Positions 22,558-34,500 of a stretch of 64,000 bases of DNA are shown here, piece after piece. The position numbers were made by a program, and so were the translations under genes. Each line of letters opens with the position of its first letter. Within the stretch, counting starts at the first letter, position 1. Origin of the DNA: Membranipora membranacea (taxonomy: Eukaryota > Bryozoa > Gymnolaemata > Cheilostomatida > Membraniporidae); the NCBI GenBank assembly GCA_914767715.1, contig OU612068.1:27092001-27156000 (forward strand), given 5' to 3'. The notes below the pieces were generated by a model, which was not told the DNA's origin, ran no database searches, and saw nothing but the letters and a program-made list of their open reading frames with translations.

Positions 22558-25500
22558 AGATAGAAGTTGATGAGTTTCCTGCAGATATTTTGGTATCTGA
22601 GCTGTTTGATTACTTCACTGAAGAATATGAGCGCAGTGCATGTCAACTGAGGAGGAAGTCCGGGAGGGCTTTCAAGCCGAAAAATTCTTTACACTTGAGT
22701 TTAAGATGTCAGGTAAGCTCTATCTATGTCGTATGTAATATACATAGTGCGTCAGAAGCCAAATATAATCGGTACTTGGCTATAAACCTCCATTATCGAA
22801 AGGTCTATGCCAAATATTGTTACTGCCTTCACTTTAGATTTAATTGTTTTCTTTCTCAGATTCTGAGAAAATGTTGGAGAAGCCAGATCAGTACCTTGAG
22901 GATGGCGATGAGGACTCCTTAATCAGACTGAGACCCGCTATAGTCAAGCAGATACGAGCTGTTCTCTTCCACAGTGATGTGGGTATGAACTCACGTACGC
23001 TCAAAAAATCTCTGAAAGAATATAAGATTGAATCATGTGACAAGTTTGGAGATGGCAAATCAGATTTTGTGGTCGTCTTTGAGAATGCTGAAGGTGATTA
23101 TTACTTGGTTCCCTCCAAAGGCAGATTATTGGCTTTCATATAGTGACTAAATAATTGATAGTCGGTTGCACAGTGCTGACACTAGACAATGTGTTGGTTC
23201 TGATTATACTGACACTACACTACACTGCAATTGAATTTTGTAAATCTAATGATAAACTTTTCCAAAATTGAAATTTCTTTCCACAATTTTCATTACATAT
23301 CTATGATCATTGGGTTCACCTTGAGTGGTCACCACACAGCTCGCCCTAGAAAAGAAGGGCTGCTGCATCAATATATGATATGAAGTAAAGCGTCACCTGA
23401 TGATAGCGTCATCAGCTGATAGATTGAGTTTTGTCTTTGTTTGAAAGATGCTAAGCTTATTGTTGAAAATGGACCGCACGATGTAACAGCAAGTGTTAGA
23501 GCTAAACAAGCTTCTATGAGGAATCACCAGATCATGATGATGACAATAAAGAAGAAGGTATGGCTATGTTCCTTCATTGTCGAGTTTCCATCGTGTATAA
23601 AACATGTTTCGTTTTTCTGTTGTTTTATGAAGCTACAAGGATGTTTCAATGCAAAGAACAAGCTCTATTTCCTATCACAACAATGTTTGCCTTTGTTGTA
23701 GTTTACACATTGTTTTCTGGGATTCGAGTATCCATGGTTTACTCACTGCATAAGTGTTTTATAACTTCAGCCTAAGAAAGTTGAAATGGTACATACATAT
23801 TTTAAATTTGGGAGTTGTCTTCTTATTATGTAAGAGGGGGGTAACTCAGACCTGTGGGAACAAGCATTATTATACCCTTTGTACTGTTTTTTTATCACAA
23901 AATTGACGCAGAACAATGTCCATGGTAATTCTGCTTGTGATGTGTAGAGAGTTATGCCTCAATGCTTATGGGAAAATAAAGATCCCTACTAGGGTGCTAG
24001 TGAGATTATAATAGTGCTCCACAAAATAGTCCAATTCAATGGATTATCCTCATAGAAATGTTGGTAGCATGAAGTGAATTACAATTTGTAAATATTTATA
24101 GACAAAATGAGTGCTGTTGACTCAACTTTTGAGACGGAGATGTTCACTACAGAGATTCCAGACTTCTTGTCTCGAGATTATTCTGTAAACAACTTTTCAG
24201 ATTTTCAGACAAGTCCTCGATCTTCAACCCCTCAATCTGAACAAGAGCAACTTTTAAGGACCAACCAATGCTGTAAGCTTCTGATGATAAAATCAGAAAA
24301 AAATGTGCATCACAATTAGAACTGGCAGCTTTCAGCTCAGTCTCAGTACAGTCCAATTTTTAATTTTGAGTTCAGAATGACTTGATTTTTTCACCAGCTG
24401 TTGAATCAGATAGCATAAGCATCAAGGATCCAATTCATGAACAAAGTTGATAGCCTACTCTTCTCCTACTTTGGGCCTAACTTACTTTTTATATTTGACT
24501 CAATTAACAATCAGCCACATGCAGATTTCTAACATTTTCCCCACAGTTATTGTGTCATGAACATAGCATAGCAGCGAGAGAGCCTAAGGCTTATGTAACA
24601 TTGCTGATGTTTTAGCGTACATAGAGATAGAGAAAAGTATTGACGAAGAACCGGAAGATGGATATGAGATTCTGAAACTACATTTCAAGAAGTTACTCGG
24701 GGGTAATGAGGAACATACCAGATATCACCACTGCTATGACAAACGGGCAAATGTTTACAGATTCAAGATGAATCAAGCAGGTAAGACAACATTCATTATA
24801 CATCTAAACTCATATGTTTAGAAAAATGAGCTCTATGTGACATGTCTTTGACCTTGGCACATGTTTGAACCTTGGCTCCTCTTTTTTTGCAATTACAATT
24901 ACCAATGCTTTTTGTGAATCGTTCAAGTATGGTGAACCAAGGAGTTAACTTCTTGGGTGAATATTGTAACACCGGTAACATTGTAACATCAGTATATAAA
25001 AAATTAACTAATTATGCAGTTATTTTTGAGTTTCCTCTGAGATTACACACTCCACTATGAAACATTCTGGAATACTTGATGATGGAATGCCCTGAACTCG
25101 CACTCAAAGCCATTTGAACACTCAAACTTCCTTCATATTTTTAAGCAGTGTTTTTTTTTCTATGTACTAGATCTTATTTGACCGCCCTATTTAACGGGCC
25201 CCCTTAAGCTCGGGTGGCTTGTGTAGGGTAGTACACTTGCCCGCTGTTGCCGGCTACTCTTTTTTCGAATAGGCAGAGGGGGATCTTTATACTGTATGCA
25301 AGCACACAGTTGACCTCCTGTATGTATGGTCCTGCTCCAAACAGCAGTGTCAGGATAAAAATCTCTGAACAAGGAATGTCATCAACCTAAGATAAAAAAA
25401 CTTTGGTTTAAGGCAATACCCAGTTAAAAAGAAATCCTACAATCAATGTGTCGATCAGTGTTCTGACATAGCTGCATAATGTCTTTGAAGATATACAGAA

Positions 25501-28500
25501 GCTCATGAAAACACCACCTCACTATTTTGATGATGATGATTCTGACACTGAAATGAAGATGACGCAGCGTACAAACGGTAGGTATCTTTATTAATCAATT
25601 TCCCTGTCTTTGAAAAAATGCGGCTTAAAAATGTCCTCCCCCTCAAACATATTGAGAGCTGTCTGCGCTAACCATTTTTGCCTTCATAATTCCCCTAATC
25701 GATAACCGTGCTAGATATCAATCACTTGGAAAGAGTAATCAAATTAAAAATTATGGGTAAGAATCAACAGTGTATGCAATTAAGCCACCAAACTTTGGCA
25801 CCAGGCAAAACAGCCATTGGGATGTCTCAATATCTTGGTTTGTATATATTGTTTGTTTTTACATATTTATTCTATCACATGGATGTGATTATTGTGATGT
25901 ATTGTTGGATGCTAAAGGTTTAGATAAAATACTCTGTATATGTTATTCATCATTGTGTTATTCATCATATTCATGTTCATATTCATATTCATATTCATAT
26001 TCATGTTATTCATCATATTGTGTTATTCATCATTGTGTATGTGTTATTCATCATTCAGCAAGTGCCGCACATTTTACTTCCAGTTTATCTATTGTCACCT
26101 TATATATGGCATCCATATCATTGGCAACTTGTCCTGCAATAATGCCCTCAATTTTGCAACAAAAATGCCCGTTTTTGCAACAAAAATAATCTATTATAGA
26201 TTATTTTTGTTGCAAAAACGGGCTTTACGCATTATCGCCAATGTGCATTACATCCCGTATTATCTCATTTCAACCGAATCCATGACACAATCATTACAAC
26301 TCCTACCTCTTCCTAAGCTTGTTTGTTATTTCACTTCACTTTTTGCGCATAAGATAAACAATTTTTTAACACCTCCATTTATATATAGAGGATTTAAAAA
26401 CACTACCAAGTTCAATTTTCGTGATAAACATTTACTTTTATATCATACCGACAATCTAAGATACAAAGTTTCTGCTACATACAATTCTTTACCGTTACAT
26501 TTGAGATCTAAAGAGAAGTTCAGTTCATTCAAAACTTTACTTTTCAACCATATATTATCGACTTGACCGACATCATTGATGATATTATTTCCCTTCTGTT
26601 TCTCTTTTTTTTGTTTTAAAAAAAAATTTTTCTGGCACTGAGTGGAAAACATTTCAAATGAGATGACTTTGGATGCCAATAAAAAGTATATATCATAAGT
26701 TGTTGCTTCCAGGGCCTTCTATTGTGGTAAAGATAGTCAATAATCAAGGAGAACAGGCGTTGTGTGAAGAAGACCTGATGTCCAAGTTTGGTTTTCAAAG
26801 TAGATACATGAGCGAGCTGAAGATACTGGAATTTGATGAATTCGCTGGGGCAACAATACAAATGGAAAATCCACAAGGTACTTTTTCTATCTGGATCGTG
26901 TTGCAGATTGAAGTTTCTTCTTGTTGGCTGGTACCAGCTCTGATATCAAACTGGACATTGAGACTATGCAACTAGTTTTGCAAAACAAAGAATTTCAGCC
27001 TTTTCCTAATATTGCAAAACAACAACAGTTATAACAACTCTTGACTGATATTTAAAGAAGGAAGTCAACGCTCAAGAATCCTCTGTTTAGTATTTGAACG
27101 GCTTCTAGTTAGTTGGGTGTAATGCATTACGCCTTCCTTGTTTCATTCCTCGCTAGGATTTAGCCATATTTGTGGGTTAAAATGTGGGTTAAAATTGCTA
27201 GTGTTGTCTCTGTCCGAGGACTGAGAAATATCAGTGCCTTAAGGGCGCGGCCGCTGTATTCGGCGCCAAGTTGCTCTCAGTTTGCAGGCAGGTCGGAGCA
27301 CACCTGGGGCGTCATGCGTCATGAGCCCAGTAGTCAGTAGACCGCAGCGGGATTCGAACCCAGGACCTCCAGTGTTAGAGGGCAGGCGCTCTAACCAACT
27401 GAGCTACCTCCTTCTTCTAAATGTAGATAAACTGAACAATATATTGTATATCATGTAATCAACACATTCGATCTTACCTTTAGTGGCAGCTCTGGTTGTA
27501 TCCAACGGCAAACACAAACTTCCTAATAAAATGATTCTGCAAGCTACTTTTGAGAAGATAGTGTGTCCAGGGGAAGTAAAGGAAACAGATGCAGCTTTGA
27601 ATGATAGGAGAGGTATGTGCTTTTCCTTTGGCTATAAAAGACAGTTTTTAAAATAAGTCAAATTATTTAAAAGGCGGCAAATGGTAGATTCATTTAAAGT
27701 TGGTGACCATGGTCAAAATTTGAGTTAGCATTCAAAATTTCTTTTCCTACTAAGGATCTTTAGTGACACTATATCTGTCATCATGAATGAAGGAGCAGCC
27801 GTTGTGCAATGGGTAAGGCATAGGTCTTTCAATCGAGAGGTCCCGAGTTCATTTCCCGGCTGATCACGGTGGTGCCAGGAAGAGCATCCGACCTCAAATG
27901 CTCCTGGGCCCCATCAAAATCCAGTCTGTAGGCCCGTACTAATACAGGGACAAAAAATAAAAACCACGTAACATCATGGTTTCTCACACGGTATCACACG
28001 GTATCACACGGTATCACACGGTATCACACGGTATCACAGGGTATCGAGACTATAAATGACGAGACACAATTTAGTACCATATAGGAGTAAATAGTAGCCC
28101 TTGTTTGGTTTTGCTACTAGCAAGAGGAAAAATAAAGAAAAAAGTTTTGTTTCACTATAATTAAATCCCTTAACTTCTGCTCCTCAACTCTGATTGGGAA
28201 TTTTACAATCACAATAATTTTCATTATTTAGCTGTCATCATCACCATGGAATAGGATTTGGCTGAAGTTCGCTTGAAAAAGTACACGGAGTCAGTCAAAG
28301 GGACTTATGAGCTTACAGATAAGAAGAACATCATCATAATCAAATTTGAGAGCGCAGAAGGTAAGCACAAAAAAATCAATTGGCTTCTATATTACAACTC
28401 TCTCTGAATTGGTTTATCTATACCGATTCAAGATCATTCTCAATTTTGGCTATAGGCAAGGTTAGAAACATTGCGTTCTACCTACACATTGTGGTAGGGC

Positions 28501-31500
28501 CTACTGGTGCAGTGCTGTTTATAACTGAATTAAATCTAATGTCCGCAGTTCTGTGATGTAAATGTTACCTTTCACCTGTAGATGCTGCTAGATTGGTTGA
28601 GGAGGAGAAGGTGAAGATCAGAGGGAAGGAAGGCACAGCTGCCTATCATGTCCCGGCACAAGATAAATCTATATAATCAAAAGACGACTCAAGTAGTAAG
28701 CATTCTCACAAAACTTCTTACTAAACTAATTCAGACCCATTTCAGATATAACTTGAAGCGGATCAATCATTTGTAGCACAGGCCTTCTGTAGTTGGTGCA
28801 AGTCCAGAGATCGAGTGCCCCAGCGGTCACAGCATTGATCACTGGGGCACTCGACCACCAACTACAGAAGGCCTGTGATTTGTAGACTGTTTTTTACCTT
28901 GTTATTGCTCCTATTCCAGCTCATGTGGAGGATCCTAAAGAGGTATACGATCTTATTGAGGAGCTTTTATCCGAAAATTTGAACGGATGGACTGCAACCA
29001 AGTTCGAACAATCGTATGATCAAATCAAGAATCTTTTCAGATTTGATATGAAACCCCAAGGTAATGACAATTATGATTGATCCCCTCATTAAACAATGAG
29101 ATGAATGAAACACGCTTTACACACACATGTAATAGAATTATATATATATATATAAAAAATATGTAAGTTATACTCTTCATGTCCATTTAAGTAGCTTGCT
29201 GCCTAAAATATATACTCTACTGCAGCAACTGAGTTACGATGAGAGTTTGTTTAATCAATATTTTTTTAGAGATCAGCCTAATCAAGAGTAAAAAGCAACA
29301 GCTTCTTGAGGGTGATCCAGAAAGTGAGCTTCACATTACCCCAAAGAGCACAGGTCAGTCAGTTAGATTAATTAGGATAGAGACAAGGGGGGAGTTTGAA
29401 ATATTGATTTTCTTTACATCTGAAATGACTTGCAACTTTGAAGACATGTAACTTGTAAAGTTGTCTAAGAAATATAGTGCTAATTGATAAGTGTTCTCTG
29501 AACGACCCACAGCCAGCCCTTCAAAGCGTTCGGGATGGCGATCGCGGCCGTAGGCGGTCGTTAAGGGGATGGGTGGGAAGCTAGGAAACTCCATTTTTCG
29601 CAATTGATCACTTTTATAACTTTAGCACCTATTTACAGCACTTTTGCCTCATTTCACAGAGTTCGAACCCTGTTTTTCAGATTCCTCATACCTTAAAACA
29701 TATATCTATGTTGTTACAACAATAAAATAACATAAATGTGCAGACAAATTAATGGTTGTCTTCTCCCATGTCTGAAATTCTCAGACACGGCACTTTTCGG
29801 AGACTTGAAAATGATTTATGTCAATTGAGGCTCGCTAGAAGTAGACCTAAGGCTATGTTCTATGTCGCGACAGAGATTGTCTTCTCTTTTCCCCCATCCC
29901 GAACGCTTTTAAGGGCTGGCTGTGAACGGACCATGACCTGTGATAGTATTTACAACATATGACAGAAGTGGCCTTCTGTGTTGTAATTGTGCACTGTTAT
30001 TAATGAAAGTGTTGTAGCCGGTGGTGTAACCTTTTGAAAATATTTATGTGGATTGAAATATTTTCAAATGGGCATAAAACTAGTTTATCACAAGAAAATG
30101 TGTAGCAACCCATTTATCTTTCCTCAGTTGTTATTAGCGATATTAATCATTAAAATGACCCATTCACCTTTTCATAGAGAGCTTGCTCCATCTCAGAGTT
30201 ATTTTCTCCTGTGACGTATAGATGCCGCTACTATTTTGGGTTTATTTGGTTGTTGTACCAATTAAATTCAGAATGTAATGTTTTCCTATTTCAGGTTCTG
30301 CACAGTTTTTTTAACCAGACTATAATGGCTGAAATAACTCTGTATTTTTTATTAAACCTGCTTGCTATGAACTATTTCAGGAGTACCATTGGAATCAGCC
30401 AACAGTCAGGCGGAAAATCTCGTCTTAGCAAGACCCAGCTCAAAGCATATCTCGGACCTAATAGCGAGAAGAAATCTGAATATAAGATTGTGACATACTG
30501 TGACCACTACGCAGTTGTAGAGCTAGAAACTTGCTCAGGTCAGGTGTCCACTATAAATATTAATGTTTGATGATAAATTTTCAGTTTCCTATAGCTGCTA
30601 TATGATAAGAACAGTTGTCCAATCACAATACAAATAGACGACCTGCTTATGAACCTAGCATGTTATATTGTAGCTGAAGACATAGCCTTCTGTGTTGAGT
30701 TTCCTAATTTTTCGTTGAGGTAATAGTATTCATGTTTAGGATTAATTGCTATGGTTATAAACAGAGCAAATGGAAGGTGTCTAGTTGAAGCTCATTAGAC
30801 ATGCAAATGTAAATTACATTGTATTATATTGCATATTCACTCTTAACTCTGCATTTAGTCGCCAGTCTGTTAGTGTCAATAAAGAATCATGAGCTGAAAA
30901 ATGGACAGCATGTGAAAATATCCTTTCCTCGCAATAATGAAAACTCAGACTCAGACTCGGAGGCTAGCGAAGGGGATGAAAGTGTGCCTGAGTCACCACC
31001 AGGTGAGGCTCTTTATAAATCACATATAATGTCAGTTCAAATGCTCAGAAGATCACTCTGCTATATTAAAATGACAATAGTGAGGACCCTGTCAATGGAA
31101 ATTGTAATAGTAACGGCTTAAAATATTAATTGTCTTTCAAACTTTTCAGTTCTTCGGTACATCAATGACTAAAATACACTGTTTTATATGTTACAACATT
31201 TGTATGTGTTACAACTGTTGTATGTGTAGTCTTCACCGTACTTATTTTGCAATCCATTCATAGACATTGAGTGGTAAGACTAAAGGTTACGCATGACAAA
31301 AATTATTACACTTTTATAGTCACCCGTAAAAAAACTCATTCTGCTGGACCATCAAAGGGAAAAATGAGAAAGTACTCAGAGCATGATGATAAGCTAGCAA
31401 GTCGGGACACCGTTGACAGCGACCTATCAGTAGATGACAGTAGCCCATCTAAGGAAGAGTCAAACAATGTTACATTGGTTATACACAACCTGGATGATGT

Positions 31501-34500
31501 TGATGAAGAAATGCTGAAGAACTGGATGAAAACTGTCACAGGGTTCTGGCCTCTCAGTATTCACATGTCCGAGAATGAAGATAAAGCGATTGTGAAAGTT
31601 GTCGCCGACGGAGAAAGTTTTAGTGAGTTAATCCTATCTAGATTGAATTGCAGTCCCACTCTAATCAATTACCAACACAAAAACACAGCTTCTGCTATTG
31701 TTTGCTAACTTTAATATTAGGGAAGCTTTCAATCCCAAAAAGAAAATTCGCTTGTAAGATTAAAACTTAGGTAAACCATTAAACATGTGCCATGAGACAA
31801 GATTTTCTCAATGAAATTTACAATGCCGCATGTCATTGAGGTAAAAATGAAATCCATTATTACAAGAAACTGAGAATATTTCTTAAATTTTCCTCCTGAC
31901 TGAGTTTCTATTTTTTTTCATCTTTCTTCTTTCTGTGCAGTTTGTTATTGCTGATTTAATCTCTATAATATATTGATAATGACTTGACACCTAGTGTATA
32001 ATATTATTGCCCTAAGTTTTTGACAGGAGTCATTTTATATTGTCAAACAATGATTGTTATTCCCAATCTGTGTATCTTCAGATGTGAAAGACATTAAGAG
32101 AAGGGCAGTTCTGAAAGAACACCGCTTACACGGAGAAACTCTAAAGATTGAGACTGCGCAACCCTCAACTTCCTTACTAGTAATGGTGTCTTCTAAATGT
32201 GAAAACAATCCAATACATCAAGAAATGCTGGAGGGATATTTTGGTAACCCCAAGCTCACCGGTGTCAGTGCTTCAGGGAGCTTGACTGTGGAGCCATATC
32301 ATAACAAACAGGATATGTTCATTGTGACATTCACCTCAGACGCAGGTTAGAGTTTGTTATCACAATAAATTTAAGGTAAAAAGGTAGTAAATCCCAACAA
32401 AGAATGGCAAGCTTCCACAGCCCCCACAACTGTGTCTGTGAATAAAAAGTGCCTCATCAGAAACAAAAGTCGGGCGCTAGGAATAACGCTGGGTCATTTT
32501 CAAAACACAAGAATTTCCCTGTGAACCCACAGTCAACCTGGAAATTCTGAATAGACTTTATTGATTGACATTGCTGTTTGAAAGCTTTTTTGTAAAGTTG
32601 AAAGTTTGAAAGTTCTTTTGGAACCATGATTCTAAAGTCTCAAACAAATTTATTTTCCTTTTTATGATATCTGTGTGGGCTTTGGGCTGGGTAAACAAAA
32701 GTTATATTTTTTGTTTGAAATTTGAACAATTACCAATTAATTCAAAGATGTGTTGCTTTGTGTCTGAAAGTGGATGATTGCCTACAAAATAACATGTCCT
32801 GCATTACTTTCAGATACCTGTGAAATAGACATTAAGACTTCCTTATCTGTGACCAATGTACCAACCAAGGATGTTAGTACACTAAAGCTGAAAATGGCCG
32901 ACAAGAAACGGGTCCACGGCAATGAGATTGCTAACTACACTCACAAACCATGTCGAGGCTCAGGAGGGATCTCAAAAGTAACCATTGTCTACAAGGAAGA
33001 GAAAGGTGAGGCTAAGGCTAATTCTTCTGTTACTAGTCTAAATATCTGAAAATATAGGAAAGATTTGTAGCTTTACAGGGTGTTCCTGGCTGGTATTGGG
33101 AATCTGGAAGAAATTTTTAACGCAAAATCATTAAAAAAATCCTGCTATTTATCTACCATAGCAATATAGGGTACTAAATTCTAGCCTGCTGCAATTTTTT
33201 GTATCAAAATCTGATTTGTCAAGGTGGCTGGAGGCTGCAAAAATCAACCTTTTAATCCTCCCCTCCTCCCAAGTGGAACTCAAACCCAAATCTCCTGTAC
33301 CACCAAGCGCCAGCCAAAAGATAGCAGTTGCACTAAGCCAATGTATGTCTTATAATTCTAAAGGTAGACCATCCCCCCCCCCCCCATATTAAAGCCAATA
33401 ATACAAGTTAAAACGAAATCAGCTGATTTCATCACATGCTTTTCATACCTATAGAAATCATAGGTTACATGATTTGACAGCTTTCACACAACAGGTTAGC
33501 ACTAATTTGTTCACTGTTGACAATGAAAATAGGAGTTGAATCCGTAGCACAACCATTAGACAATTGTCTTGACATGCCTTGAAATTTGATCCAACCTAAT
33601 TTTCTTTTTTAGTGGCAGAGAGAGTGTATAAGATGCATCGAAAGCGTCCAATCGTGGTAAACCAGACAGAACTCGACATCGAGTTGGTGTCCCCTACTCT
33701 CTTAGATTGTCATGATAATCAATCTGTGAGAATATCAGAGATAACTCCTGACCTTGACCCAGAGAAGCTCAGGTTCTATCTATCTGCTGTTGCTTGTCAA
33801 TCTGTATTAGATCTGCAGTTTGATGAAACCCGAACCAAAGCTGTAGCTCAGTTCAAAGATATTATAGGTTTGTCTATATAAATGTTTTCTTGATGATGGA
33901 TTTAATTTGCTTCACATATTGCTTTGATAAACTTGGATAATAGTATGGATTATGAATTTGTGAATCTAACATACCATGATGGAGGCATTTTTAGAAATAG
34001 TCTCATGCAGTTTTCCCCTTGATGCAGGAATATAGCCTTGTCACATGGCCACTTGTTTCTGTATTCCTTAGTTTTGTCATGTGGCTACAGAAAAAAGTGG
34101 CCACGTGACAAGTTTAAGGAATATATACATTAAAGGGTGATAGGGACGGGAAAAATCCATCAAAAAACGGGACTTCAGGATACTGCGGTACTTATTGACA
34201 TGCCTGCGGTGCAATTGCATTTCATACAAGCTGCATCTTTCTATCACTGTTGTTGAGAATGTGTACATAGGGTGTCAAAATTTGTGGCAAAGGTAGAATC
34301 TTATGCGCTGTTAATGATTCTTTAGAAGGTGATAAACGAAGCACGGTTACAGCTCATAAGGCTCTTTATTTAACAAAAAATAATACATATATCTAAATCA
34401 GATAGTTGAGTTGAGGTTGGGTCAACTATAGATTGTCAATGCATGAGATGTATTTACCTATAACCATGTACCATTTTAGATTTTGGGGTTTTGCTCTCTC

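Larger units (their letters stand above)
22558..28695 (+). pseudogene. Gene 2: 5' RRM/KH-like module with disrupted exons
   Basis: Eleven phase-1 to phase-1 exons: 22558-22712, 22860-23093, 23448-23557, 24102-24272, 24616-24780, 25491-25577, 25715-25756, 26713-26877, 27484-27612, 28232-28360, 28582-28695. Several encode RRM-like pieces (IEVDEFPADILVSELFDYF; VKGTYELTDKKNIIIIKFES). Two have length 3n+2, so they carry a one-base frame break (22558-22712: sense switches frame near 22645; 23448-23557: switches near 23515). The exon at 28232 has an in-frame TAG (28252-28254), and the one at 28582 an in-frame TAA (28674-28676) before its donor. The other seven are open and divisible by three. Either this part is dying, the assembly has indel errors, or the functional transcript starts downstream. 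Confidence 0.6.

Noticed and set aside
25938-26060. Repeat-rich frame giving an Ile/Phe/Ser-rich hydrophobic peptide
   Set aside because: It is translation of a tattca-type microsatellite upstream of the LINE fragment.
27785-27870. Functional tRNA gene
   Set aside because: Has A- and B-box-like sequence but no complete cloverleaf, and it is followed by a SINE body; the same holds for 36612-36700 and the family 1 copies.
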